Notes: generated by a model not told the origin, from the letters alone. DNA of 18,146 nt from UMGS1502 sp045545435 (GCA_045545435.1 JAZQAV010000194.1:1-18146); one strand, 5' to 3'. Shown: positions 7,217 through 15,629, counted from the stretch's first letter. Translations and numbers: made by a program.

Positions 7217-8443
7217 CTAGGCGTTGCGCGTTGAGGAGGAGCCGCTGGAGGACGAGCTGCTCTGGAGACGGCTCCACACGGCATCAAGCGAGGTTCCAAC
7301 TTCTTCTTCCATATAGGTGTTGAAGTTGCCGTTCTTGATGAACGATTCCGGGTAAATGGCAACATAGAACGTGCTGTTCTCGGGATTGTAACGCTCGGTG
7401 ATCAGGAATTTGTCGCCGTTGGCGTTGCTCACGATTTCGGCCCTGCGGTTGGAATCGACCGTGATGGATTTGTCGGCCGTGATGTCAATAACGCCCTTAT
7501 AGGCATCGTTGAAGTTTGCGTAATAGTGCTCAACCGAGATGAGGTACATAGCGGAGCCATCGGTGGCGCCCACCGGAATCTTGTTCACTGCTTCTGCGTT
7601 GAGCCAGTTCCTACCGTCGCCAGCATCGAAGGTGAAGTACAGATCTTTTTCGGAGAGCCAGCCTTCGTAGCTATCGCTCCACTCGTATTTGGGCGAGTTG
7701 TTTTCGATTGCCTTAAGAATGTTGGCGCCCGAGTTGTTGATAACGCCGCCGAGGGTAAGTCCGCCAAAGCTATCGAAGGTAACCTTGCCGATAGTTCCAG
7801 CATTCGAAGAGCTGGTGCTGCTAGACGAGCTGGAGGCGCTTGACGAATTGGTGCTGCTAGATGTAGCCGATTGCGATGCGGTGGCTTGATTTTGGGTTTC
7901 CGCGGTGCCAGCGACGCCTGCGGCAAACATGGTGACGCCAACCATCATGATAATGCCCAGCACCAAGCTGATGACCAAGCCGATAACCGAGAACTTGATG
8001 GCGTCGCTCTTCGACTTGGGACCTTTGTCTTTGTTGACCAGCCAAGCTACCAGAACGCCGATAAGGCCAATGATGAAGCCCAAGAACAGCCACAGGAACT
8101 TCATGCCGCCGGTAAGGCCGGTATCGCCGCCGTTATTGTAGGAACCATACGGTACGGGGCCGCTTTGCGGCTGTCCGTAGGGTTGCTGACCTTGGTAAGG
8201 CTGCTGACCTTGATAGGGCTGTTGGTCGTATGCCTGCTGCTGGTAGGGCTGTTGCGGATTTGCGGGCGGGGTGTTTTGCGCTGCATAGGTTGCACCCATA
8301 CCAGCTGCGGCCGCAGCATCCACCGGAGCCGACGGAGGCAAATCTGGCTGGGGAGCTTGCGGTGCGGCGGATATGGCGGTACCACAGTCAGTGCAGAACA
8401 GGGTGCCGTCAGGCAATTCTTTGCCACATTGCGGACATTTCAT
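7217..8443 (-). CDS. Zinc-ribbon membrane protein with low-complexity linkers, function unknown
   Basis: The protein has 408 aa in a modular order. A zinc ribbon comes first (C3, C6, C17, C20: CPQCG and CTDCG), then a Pro/Ala/Gln linker with repeated QQPYQG units (about residues 62-92). Two hydrophobic helices follow (about 114-136 and 150-179), joined by a Lys-rich loop (NKDKGPKSKSDAIK). A Ser/Thr tract (about 189-214) leads to a ~180-residue domain, and the tail is Ser-rich. I do not recognise the C-terminal domain. Alternating hydrophobic and aromatic residues suggest beta structure. Zinc-ribbon plus helix plus extracellular-domain proteins are common in Gram-positives, usually uncharacterised. 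The start is ATG 8443, with GAAAGGG 7 nt upstream. It stands alone, divergent from addB, and has its own terminator. Confidence 0.85.
   Translation of the reverse strand: MKCPQCGKELPDGTLFCTDCGTAISAAPQAPQPDLPPSAPVDAAAAAGMGATYAAQNTPPANPQQPYQQQAYDQQPYQGQQPYQGQQPYGQPQSGPVPYGSYNNGGDTGLTGGMKFLWLFLGFIIGLIGVLVAWLVNKDKGPKSKSDAIKFSVIGLVISLVLGIIMMVGVTMFAAGVAGTAETQNQATASQSATSSSTNSSSASSSSSSTSSSNAGTIGKVTFDSFGGLTLGGVINNSGANILKAIENNSPKYEWSDSYEGWLSEKDLYFTFDAGDGRNWLNAEAVNKIPVGATDGSAMYLISVEHYYANFNDAYKGVIDITADKSITVDSNRRAEIVSNANGDKFLITERYNPENSTFYVAIYPESFIKNGNFNTYMEEEVGTSLDAVWSRLQSSSSSSGSSSTRNA
8182..8217 (-). repeat. 18-bp tandem repeat coding for the QQPYQG linker
   Basis: Two near-identical 18-bp units (8182-8199 and 8200-8217) each encode six residues of the Gln/Pro/Tyr linker of the zinc-ribbon protein. 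Degenerate copies flank them on both sides. The units stay in frame, so copy-number change would lengthen or shorten the linker without breaking the protein. Confidence 0.6.
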
Positions 8444-8467
8444 AGTGGTCCCTTTCTACTGGACTGA

Positions 8468-8488
8468 ATTTGGCGCCTTTCGCCAAAT
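8468..8488. promoter_or_regulatory. Perfect dyad in the 5' leader of the zinc-ribbon gene
   Basis: ATTTGGCG (8468-8475) and CGCCAAAT (8481-8488) are exact inverted copies with a 5-nt centre. They lie between the putative -10 (8502-8507, minus) and the ribosome site (8451-8457), in the first transcribed bases. It could be a repressor site or an mRNA hairpin. A T-tract is absent, so it is not an obvious terminator. Confidence 0.5.
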
Positions 8489-8501
8489 AGTTGCTGGTTC
8501 A

Positions 8502-8507
8502 AGTATA
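8502..8507 (-). promoter_or_regulatory. Putative -10 box for the zinc-ribbon gene
   Basis: Read on the minus strand this is TATACT, 5 of 6 consensus bases, 59-64 nt upstream of the start codon. I see no convincing -35 at 16-18 bp upstream, so the call rests on the -10 and position only. Confidence 0.35.
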
Positions 8508-8583
8508 CGCCATCTTTCGCGATTCATAGTGCCAAAGTCGAGCAAATAAGCACTCGGAAGATGTTAGGGCGTCAACGGGAATA

Positions 8584-8619
8584 AAAGCAATTAACTGCGG
8601 ATTTGCGGTAAATTGCTTT
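8584..8619. repeat. 36-bp imperfect palindrome in the addB / zinc-ribbon divergent region
   Basis: Arms 8584-8598 and 8605-8619 pair at 13 of 15 positions around a 6-nt centre, and the outer nine pairs (AAAGCAATT / AATTGCTTT) are perfect. It sits about 90 bp upstream of the addB -10 and about 80 bp upstream of the zinc-ribbon -10. No long T-tract follows on either side. It could be an operator for one or both divergent genes, or a weak terminator or stem-loop. Nothing in the window identifies its binding partner. Confidence 0.5.
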
Positions 8620-8706
8620 GCCGCGCGCGGTGCAGTTGCCCTCGTTTGGTCCGTTAGGGAGCGGTTAGCCTGTCCACATTTTGACCCACCAGCGCTTGGG
8701 GCTGCT

Positions 8707-8715
8707 TGATACAAT
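8707..8715 (+). promoter_or_regulatory. Extended -10 promoter of addB (leaderless start)
   Basis: TGA-TACAAT (8707-8715) is an extended -10 (TGn plus a 5-of-6 hexamer). The expected start site, 6-8 nt after the hexamer, falls at or next to ATG 8723. No Shine-Dalgarno precedes any candidate start (8714, 8723, 8735). Together these suggest a leaderless mRNA, which is common in Actinobacteria. TTGACC at 8681 is 23 bp away, too far to act as its -35. Confidence 0.5.
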
Positions 8716-8722
8716 GCTATCT

Positions 8723-11716
8723 ATGAACGAATCAATGAAACACAATCATAGGGCGCAAAGGGCAATTCCAACGCAAGAAAGCACTGGTGAAGCTGCGTTG
8801 GCGCACGCGCGCGCTCGCTTTGAGGCGCTTGTGAGCGAAAGCGATGGCGCGCCATGTGAGCTCGAAAAATTGGGGGCGCGGGAAAACGCCGATAAGTTTG
8901 GATCCTTTGACGTGGTTTTGGTTCCCACGTTTGCCGATATCGATCGCTTTCGAAAGCGGGCGGCGGGCAATGCGGGAACAATGGCCACTCTGGTAACCAC
9001 GTTCAACGGGTGGGTTGCGCAGCTTTGGGAGCTTTTTGGCGATGGGCGGGCGTTCGTTGACCAGGTTCAGCGACGTGTTGCTTTGCAGTGGTGTTTTGAT
9101 CAGCAGGCTTCTGACGACAACCGTTTTGCCCCTGGCTATGTGTTGGTGGCCGATTCGTGTTTGCGCGAAGCGTCGGGGCTCGGTGAGTTCGAGACTGCTT
9201 TGTTGGGCACGTTTGCGGCTGCTTGCGATTGCGACGGCAATGTGAGCAAACCTGAACAAGCGTTTTTGTCGGTATTGGCGCGCTATAAGCAAAAAATCGA
9301 GCAGATGGGCCTTGTTGAGCTGGGGGATGCGCTGACAATCTTGGCAACGCGCGACGATGTGTTTCTTTCGCCCACCAGTGTTTTGGTGGTGCAGTCGGCT
9401 CCTTTAACCTGGCATCAGCGAACGTTCCTGACCAGTTTTGAGCAACTTGCCGTCACCGTTGCCTACGCCGCGGGCGCCCACGAGATAGCTCATGCTCCCG
9501 AGGGCATCGAGTTGCGCAGCGCGTGCGTATCGGGACCAAGTGCTCAACCGGGGCTTATCGTTGATATTGCGCGCATGCGCGCGGCGCAAGGCTCCCTGGT
9601 TGTTACTAGCGTCAACCCGCAGGAGCTTTACGATGCTATCGCGGGTGAATTGGCAAAACAAGGCATCTCCTGCGCGGTTCAGGCAATTTGTGCCTTCGGC
9701 GACACTGCCTTCGGGCGTGCGTTTTTGGCCATGTTGCACGTGGTTAGCGACCGGCAGTGGGATCCTCACCGTTTGGCCGATGTGCTCATGTCTCCTTTTT
9801 TGGGGCTGTCTCTTTCTCAGGCGCGTGAGCTTGACGTGCAGTTGCGGGCAAATCGCCTGCTCGAGCGCGATGCGGTGCTCGCCCAGCTGCGCGCATACTC
9901 CGATACGTTTTCAAAATTCGAGGAAGCATCCTGCGACGCCGAAGCCGACGTGCTGTTGGGCGTGTTCGAGAACATGGCCCTTTCGCATCCCGGCTGGTCG
10001 CAAGCGTACAAACGCGACCAAATTGCCGCGATTGGCGCTGCTCGCGCCGTCATGCGCGCAGCACGGCAAACAGGTTTGGGGCTTAGTCGTTGCATTCATG
10101 TTTTGGAGGGTGCGACTTTCGACGTTTCTTGCGCCAACACACAAGAAGACTGCGCGCATCCACAGGTGCTTGTTACCACGCAGCGTGTTGCGTCGCAGCT
10201 TGAACCGCATTCGTGCGCAACGTTGGTGCTTGCCGATATGAACAGCGAAAGCTATCCGGTTGCCGACAAAGATGACGCAGGAACCATATTGCTTTCCAAA
10301 TTGGGGCTCAACCGCACCGATACCGCGCTCAATCGTGCGCGCCGCGACTTTAGGGCGTTGCTGAATCTTCCATTTGACATGGTGGTTTTCGAGCGCGCAA
10401 CGCATGACGAAAACGCCGAGGAAACCTATCCGTGCGCCGTGCTCGAAGAATTCTCTGACGCTGTATCGCGTTCGCGCGTTGATGCGGCTAACGATGAAGA
10501 TGGCGTGGGGGCGCGTCGGGCGTCAGTGGAAGAACTGTTCGCGCCGCTGCTTTCTGAGCGCGGCGAGGAGCTTCTGTACGAAAATGCATCGGCAACACCT
10601 GCCGGAACGCACCAAAAGGCTCGCGCGCGTGTTGCGCAGCCGCACTTGCCCAGGCTTTCGCAGGATGCGGCTGGCATGGTGCTGCCAAACAAAGAAAGCG
10701 GCCGCGCTCCGTCGCCCTCGCAGATGGAGTTGTACCTGGAGTGTCCCTTCAGATGGTTTTCCGAGCGTCGCCTAAGCCTCAATTCGTTGGATGAAGAATT
10801 TGGCCCTCTTGAGCGGGGGAATTACGCGCATGCCGCGTTCGAAAGTTTTTACCGCGCGTTCCAAGAGCAAGGCTATCTTAAGGTAACGCCCGATAATCTG
10901 CCGTTAGCGCAACGCACCATGCGCGATGTTTTGGCGGTACTGCGCGCCCAGCAAGAGCTCGCGGAGCCAAAATCGGGTCGTTTGGTGGCGGCCACCCGCA
11001 TCGAGCAGCACAGCCTTGACGCCTTCGAGAGCCAGCTGGTTGATTATCTTGCATATGAGGCTCAGTTGCTGCCAACGTTTCATCCGGCCTATTTCGAATA
11101 CGCCATTACGCCCGAACACGGCGCAATGTACGCCAATCATACGCTGGTGGGAAAAATTGACCGCATAGACGTCGACGACGCGGGCAACGCGGTGATTTTG
11201 GATTACAAAGGCTCTATAGACAAGGAGCATGAAATAGCCGGCAAAAACCTCTCGCACATCGGAAAGGTGCAAACGCGCATATACGCGCAGGTTGTACGCC
11301 GGTTGCTGGGGCTCAACGTGGTGGGTGCCCTGTACGTTTGTTATGGCAAGCGCCCTGCTTTGGCGGGGGCCTTCGACCCAACCGTATTAGACACCGCGCA
11401 TCTTCCTTATGTAAATGCGCGCATGTGCGCATGTGCTGGCACAGACGAGTTCAATCCAAACTGTTTGATCGACTCGGTGGAGCTGGATAACGCCACCTTG
11501 TGCCACTTTATTGACGACGAAGTATTTGCGGGCGACCCGCAAAACGAACCTGAGTTTTCGCACCTCACGTTTTCCTCGATGCTTGATTTCACGGAGAAGG
11601 CGGTTGAGGCTGCCATTGGGCGTATGCAGCGGGGCTTTATACCCCCTATGCCGGCGAGCGTTGAGTCGTGCCGATTCTGCACGGTTGCGTTCTGTCCGAA
11701 TAGAGGTGGTAAATAA
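8723..11716 (+). CDS. addB: AddB-type helicase-nuclease subunit with Fe-S nuclease domain
   Basis: This is the partner of AddA in processing DNA double-strand ends for recombination. The C-terminal third is a PD-(D/E)XK nuclease with an Fe-S staple: C674 in SQMELYLECPFRWF, then C983, C986 and C991 in CRFCTVAFC. Catalytic residues are D813 in GKIDRID and D827 with K829 in LDYKG. The N-terminal ~650 residues align by layout with the inactivated helicase half of AddB, but I see no Walker A (GxxGxGKT) where Bacillus AddB has one. At 997 aa it is shorter than the ~1166 aa of B. subtilis. ATG 8723 is chosen from the extended -10 immediately upstream. A TTG at 8681 gives a longer frame but is less likely. 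Its TAA overlaps the addA ATG by one base (TAATG). Confidence 0.88.
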   Translation: MNESMKHNHRAQRAIPTQESTGEAALAHARARFEALVSESDGAPCELEKLGARENADKFGSFDVVLVPTFADIDRFRKRAAGNAGTMATLVTTFNGWVAQLWELFGDGRAFVDQVQRRVALQWCFDQQASDDNRFAPGYVLVADSCLREASGLGEFETALLGTFAAACDCDGNVSKPEQAFLSVLARYKQKIEQMGLVELGDALTILATRDDVFLSPTSVLVVQSAPLTWHQRTFLTSFEQLAVTVAYAAGAHEIAHAPEGIELRSACVSGPSAQPGLIVDIARMRAAQGSLVVTSVNPQELYDAIAGELAKQGISCAVQAICAFGDTAFGRAFLAMLHVVSDRQWDPHRLADVLMSPFLGLSLSQARELDVQLRANRLLERDAVLAQLRAYSDTFSKFEEASCDAEADVLLGVFENMALSHPGWSQAYKRDQIAAIGAARAVMRAARQTGLGLSRCIHVLEGATFDVSCANTQEDCAHPQVLVTTQRVASQLEPHSCATLVLADMNSESYPVADKDDAGTILLSKLGLNRTDTALNRARRDFRALLNLPFDMVVFERATHDENAEETYPCAVLEEFSDAVSRSRVDAANDEDGVGARRASVEELFAPLLSERGEELLYENASATPAGTHQKARARVAQPHLPRLSQDAAGMVLPNKESGRAPSPSQMELYLECPFRWFSERRLSLNSLDEEFGPLERGNYAHAAFESFYRAFQEQGYLKVTPDNLPLAQRTMRDVLAVLRAQQELAEPKSGRLVAATRIEQHSLDAFESQLVDYLAYEAQLLPTFHPAYFEYAITPEHGAMYANHTLVGKIDRIDVDDAGNAVILDYKGSIDKEHEIAGKNLSHIGKVQTRIYAQVVRRLLGLNVVGALYVCYGKRPALAGAFDPTVLDTAHLPYVNARMCACAGTDEFNPNCLIDSVELDNATLCHFIDDEVFAGDPQNEPEFSHLTFSSMLDFTEKAVEAAIGRMQRGFIPPMPASVESCRFCTVAFCPNRGGK

Positions 11717-14700
11717 TGGCGCTTAAACCAGGTCAGATACAATGTATTAATACGCTGGACGCCTCTTTGGTGGTGGCTGCAGGCGCTGGATCGGGCAAAA
11801 CCTTTACCCTCACCAAGCGTATCGTTCATGCGCTTGAATCGGGCTTTGTTCAGGATATCGACCAAATTCTGGCCATAACGTACACCAAAAAGGCCGCAGG
11901 GGAATTGAAATCGCGCATCAAATCGTCGCTCGCGGCGGCTGGGATGATGGAGCAAGCCCTTAAGGTTGACGAAGCATGGATATCCACCATCCACGGTATG
12001 TGCGCACGCATCTTGCGCGCGCATGCCATAGAGCTGGGAATTGACCCCAAATTCGAAGTGGGCGAAGCCGCTGTTCTTAACGAATACCTGTCCGATGCCG
12101 TTAACCAGGCTATACAGGATATGGAGTTGGAACATCCTGCGCAATTGGCCTCATTGTTCGAGGCGTTTCCAGCTGAGTCGGTTGGTTTCGGAGCATCGGT
12201 TTCGGGGATGGTGCGCGATATTGTGTCGCGTGCGGGCGCGGCCTACGAGGGCGTTGACGCCTTGCGGATTCCGTCAAACAAAGTAGACGTTGCGCGCTGC
12301 CTCATTCAGGTGAGGGATTGCGCGGAGCAATTGCGCGCTCTTGTTGAAACCCAAAAGCAAAGCAATCGACAAGCGGCCGCTTTGGCCCAGCTTGACCAGG
12401 CAATCGAGCGCATCGCGGAGGTGCTGGATGGCGCGGGCCGCTCCCACGGCGTAAACGACGGGGGTGCTTGCTGGTCTACGGAAACGGGAGATTTACTGCC
12501 GTCGGCCGCTTTGGATCTTATGGAGGGTATTCCCGCCTCGTACGGATTCGGCAACGCCGAATTCAAAGCGCAGGTGAAAGAACTGGTTGTTCGTATGCAG
12601 GAAGACGCCATGCGCGTTCGCCTGTTCGATTCGCGTGCGCATCTTGAAACCCTCGTTGCGCTTGCGAAGCGCGCGTTTGCGTTGTTCACGCAGCGCAAAC
12701 GCAGAGAAGGCGTTTTCGACAACAACGATTTGCTGGTGCTGGCAACGCGCGCCGTCGTACAACACGACGATATTGCGGCGCGCTACAAAGATAAATTCGC
12801 CATCATCATGGTTGACGAATTTCAAGATACCGACCAAATGCAAATCGACATGATCAAGCGCTTGGCTGGCGAGGGAGCTGCGCGTTTGTGCACGGTTGGC
12901 GATGCGCAGCAGAGCATCTATCGCTTCCGCGGGGCCGACGTGTCGGTGTATCGTCGTCATCTCAACGATGTTGCCCGCAGCAATCCGCACAACGTCATCA
13001 AGCTTCCTGACAACTTCCGAAGCCATGCCGATGTTCTTTCTTTTGTGGACCGGGTGTTCGAGCGCAACAGCATGTTCGGCGGCGAATTCATGTCCCTGGG
13101 TTGCTCTCGCGCCGAAGAGCACGTTGCCCACCCTTTTAAAGGGGGTCCCACGCGCATCATCGTGCAGCACACGTCCTACGAGAAACGCGGTGGAACCCAG
13201 CACATGCGCGAAGTTGCTGCACAGCGCATCGCGCAACAATTCGCGGCATATGCACGTGCGGGCCATAATGCGTCCGATATGGTTCTTTTGCTGGGCGTGA
13301 TGAGCAATGCTGCGCTGTACGCGCAAGCCATACGCGACCAGGGTTTAGCTTGCGTGATAGCGGGTGGTTCGGTATTAAGCTCATCGGCTGAGGCGCTCAT
13401 GATGAAGTCCCTGGTGCGTTTTTTGGCGAATCCGCACCAAACGCAGGATCTGTTCACCGTGTTGTCCAGCCCTTTGTTTGGCCTTGAAGCCTCAGATTTT
13501 ATCGAGCTTGCAACAACATATGGCCAATCGAACGGTCGCATGCATCGTCGAACACTTGACGAAGGGTTGCGCGCGCTTTCGCAGCTGTGTCGCGAAGAGG
13601 GGTACGATGCAGCGCTCTCGCCGCGCCTTGCCCATGCGCATGCCGTGCTTCGCGTTGCGCTTGGCCAGGTTGGGCGCACGCCCATTGCAACGCTGGCGAA
13701 AGACATTGTTCGCGAGAGCGGGCTTTTGTCGCGCCTGCAAATGCAGGCGGGCGAGGGTCAGGCCTCGGCAGCAAACATTTTCAAGTTATTGCGCATCCTC
13801 GACGATGCAGAACGCTCCCATAGCCTGGGGCCGTCGACGCTTGCCGAGCACTTTGAGCACACTCTGGAAGTGTCCACTGAAGCGCCGGGAGCCCTTTCGG
13901 CAACGGGCGGCAACTTTGTGCGCATAATGACCGTGCATGCGTCAAAGGGCCTGGAATTTCCCATTGTTGCTGTTGCCGAAATGAAGGGCGAGCGCGGTGA
14001 CGCTTCGCATTTGCTGGTGGATCCCATAGGGGATGCCGTGTACCTTTCCTTGGAAGGCTCGTCGAGCGCAAAAGAGCGTGCGGGCGTTGCGGGAGCCTCT
14101 TTTTCCGTGCTTGATGCAACGGACGAAAGCTTGGACGAAGACGATTTGGCGCGGCTTATCGAGCAAGCTGATGATGCGCTTGAGCAGCGCGTCTTTATGC
14201 GAGCGCGCGCAATGCGGGGCGACTGGGAGGAAACAAAGCGTCTGTTGTACGTGGCGCTGACGCGTGCGAAAGAGGCAATCATCGTCTCCAGCATAGGCAA
14301 CGCCAGCAAAAACAACCACAATGGTGCACCTGCGAATATGTTCAAATCAATCGGGCCTGCGCTTACCGGCAGCGACGATTGGTTTGACGTCGGCGTGTCG
14401 CAGTTTGATTTCGGCGGATCGGCGCAAGCTCGTGTCGAACACGTGAGAATTCAGGAAGATGGCAGCCTTGTTGGCTGCGCCGATGTGGCTCAAAAGAGTG
14501 AAGATTCGCTCGCGAGCGACGTGGTGCGCGATGGTGACGAAGCGTTTGACGCCCTGCAGTCGGCGGATCTGATCGCAGGTGGTGCGTGCGGTCAATCGCT
14601 TTTCATGGTTCCGGCAATGTCTGCAGATGCCCCAAGACCCGCTTCGGTATTCAGGCCGTCCGATCGCGACGTGTTCAGCTATTCGTCGGTGAGCGAGGCT

Positions 14701-15495
14701 TCGCATGACAGCCCGCTGCTCGATCGGCTGGCGCGCGCTTACGGAAAGGGGTGCGTGGGGGTTCCCAAGAACAACGGCGATCTTTCGCTGGGCAGGAGCT
14801 TGGGAAATTCGTACGCTGAAACCTCAAGCAGGCGCTACTCCGCGCTCATCCCCGAAGAGGACGAGGCGTCTTGGGCGTATTTGGATCGCGAAGCGACCGA
14901 TACAGACAAGGCAACCGATTTGGGAACCGCATTCCATCGTTTGGCTGAGTACGCGGTTCATGTGCGCCAAGGGGCGTCCGCCTTGCGCATGCCACCCGAA
15001 GAGCGCGTTGCTGCGTTGGCGCGTACCTGTGGATTGGGGCGCGAGCGCAAGGCGCGCTTGGAGCAGGCGCTCAAGCGTTGGTTTGCGAGCGACCTTGCCA
15101 ACAGCATGGCGCGCCTCGAGCGCCTGTATGCCGAAGTTCCGTTTTTCGTTGGTGTTCAAAGCGATGCGGATGCGGTGCATCTGGAGGGCGAAATCGACTT
15201 GCTGGGATTTAATTCCGACGGGGCGGCTTTCGTCGTTGACTACAAAACGGGCGGCAACGAAAACGAAAATGAGGAGCAGCTTTTGCGCAAGCACGTCTTG
15301 CAGGCAACCTGTTACGCTTATGCGCTGCTGCGCCAGGGTTGCCCGCGTGTTGAGGCCTCTTTCGTGCGGGTGGAGAAAGCATCTTGCGATAACCCGGAAC
15401 ACCCGCAGGTGGTGCGCTATCGCTTTGACAGCGAGTGCCTTGATAGCTTGGAGCAGGCTGTTGCGCGCGCATACCAACAAGCGCGTGAGGGATAG
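11716..15495 (+). CDS. addA: AddA: UvrD-type helicase with C-terminal nuclease
   Basis: The motor subunit (1259 aa, close to the ~1232 of B. subtilis AddA) unwinds duplex ends and cuts the 3' strand. SF1A motifs appear in order: Walker A AGAGSGKTFTLTKR (K28), Ia ITYTKKAAGELKSR, Ic STIHGMCARILR, Walker B VDEFQD (D367), III GDAQQSIYRFRGAD, V TVHASKGLEFP (~739-749) and VI LLYVALTRAKE (~843-853). A less conserved ~130-residue acidic linker (around 880-1010) leads to the RecB-like nuclease, with GEIDLLG (D1161) and VVDYKTGG (D1175, K1177). The ribosome site AGAGGTGG (11702-11709) lies 6 nt before the ATG, inside the end of addB. The 1-nt overlap implies equimolar coupled translation. The likely Chi-recognition role of the complex is known for the family and cannot be read from this sequence. 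Confidence 0.95.
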   Translation: MALKPGQIQCINTLDASLVVAAGAGSGKTFTLTKRIVHALESGFVQDIDQILAITYTKKAAGELKSRIKSSLAAAGMMEQALKVDEAWISTIHGMCARILRAHAIELGIDPKFEVGEAAVLNEYLSDAVNQAIQDMELEHPAQLASLFEAFPAESVGFGASVSGMVRDIVSRAGAAYEGVDALRIPSNKVDVARCLIQVRDCAEQLRALVETQKQSNRQAAALAQLDQAIERIAEVLDGAGRSHGVNDGGACWSTETGDLLPSAALDLMEGIPASYGFGNAEFKAQVKELVVRMQEDAMRVRLFDSRAHLETLVALAKRAFALFTQRKRREGVFDNNDLLVLATRAVVQHDDIAARYKDKFAIIMVDEFQDTDQMQIDMIKRLAGEGAARLCTVGDAQQSIYRFRGADVSVYRRHLNDVARSNPHNVIKLPDNFRSHADVLSFVDRVFERNSMFGGEFMSLGCSRAEEHVAHPFKGGPTRIIVQHTSYEKRGGTQHMREVAAQRIAQQFAAYARAGHNASDMVLLLGVMSNAALYAQAIRDQGLACVIAGGSVLSSSAEALMMKSLVRFLANPHQTQDLFTVLSSPLFGLEASDFIELATTYGQSNGRMHRRTLDEGLRALSQLCREEGYDAALSPRLAHAHAVLRVALGQVGRTPIATLAKDIVRESGLLSRLQMQAGEGQASAANIFKLLRILDDAERSHSLGPSTLAEHFEHTLEVSTEAPGALSATGGNFVRIMTVHASKGLEFPIVAVAEMKGERGDASHLLVDPIGDAVYLSLEGSSSAKERAGVAGASFSVLDATDESLDEDDLARLIEQADDALEQRVFMRARAMRGDWEETKRLLYVALTRAKEAIIVSSIGNASKNNHNGAPANMFKSIGPALTGSDDWFDVGVSQFDFGGSAQARVEHVRIQEDGSLVGCADVAQKSEDSLASDVVRDGDEAFDALQSADLIAGGACGQSLFMVPAMSADAPRPASVFRPSDRDVFSYSSVSEASHDSPLLDRLARAYGKGCVGVPKNNGDLSLGRSLGNSYAETSSRRYSALIPEEDEASWAYLDREATDTDKATDLGTAFHRLAEYAVHVRQGASALRMPPEERVAALARTCGLGRERKARLEQALKRWFASDLANSMARLERLYAEVPFFVGVQSDADAVHLEGEIDLLGFNSDGAAFVVDYKTGGNENENEEQLLRKHVLQATCYAYALLRQGCPRVEASFVRVEKASCDNPEHPQVVRYRFDSECLDSLEQAVARAYQQAREG

Positions 15496-15536
15496 GCGCG
15501 CTGCTGGACTGGTTTAAGACGAAGTATGACGGCAAC

Positions 15537-15557
15537 CATCCGCCTTCAAGGCGGATG
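15537..15557. repeat. Hairpin after addA, no T-tract
   Basis: CATCCGCCT (15537-15545) pairs perfectly with AGGCGGATG (15549-15557) over a 3-nt loop. Neither side is followed by T-rich sequence. It lies 41 bp past the addA stop and 44 bp before the better terminator, and might protect the addA 3' end. Confidence 0.5.
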
Positions 15558-15593
15558 CCACAAGCGAAAGAATCGCCTGCCTTCGACAGGTGC

Positions 15594-15629
15594 AAAAAAG
15601 GAAGGGGACCCACGCACGTGGTCCCCTTC
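15594..15629 (-). terminator. Terminator of hcp, probably shared with convergent addA
   Basis: GAAGGGGACC (15601-15610) pairs with GGTCCCCTTC (15620-15629). A near-palindromic CACG/CGTG core can extend the stem with one bulge. On the minus strand it is followed by TTTTTT (15599-15594), about 40 nt past the hcp stop. On the plus strand CGATGGTTTTG follows, a weaker tract, so it may also end the addBA transcript. Confidence 0.85.

Noticed and set aside
7871..8467. A plus-strand frame opposite the zinc-ribbon gene
   Set aside because: It has no ribosome site and low-complexity composition mirroring the repeats of the real minus-strand gene, which has a good ribosome site and terminator.
8681..8686. 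TTGACC as the -35 of addB, or its TTG as the addB start
   Set aside because: It lies 23 bp from the best -10, too far for a sigma70 promoter, and as a start codon it lacks a ribosome site. The extended -10 downstream explains the start better.
12493..13326. A 277-codon minus-strand frame inside addA
   Set aside because: It is a shadow of the AddA helicase core, whose motifs are continuous on the plus strand across this stretch.
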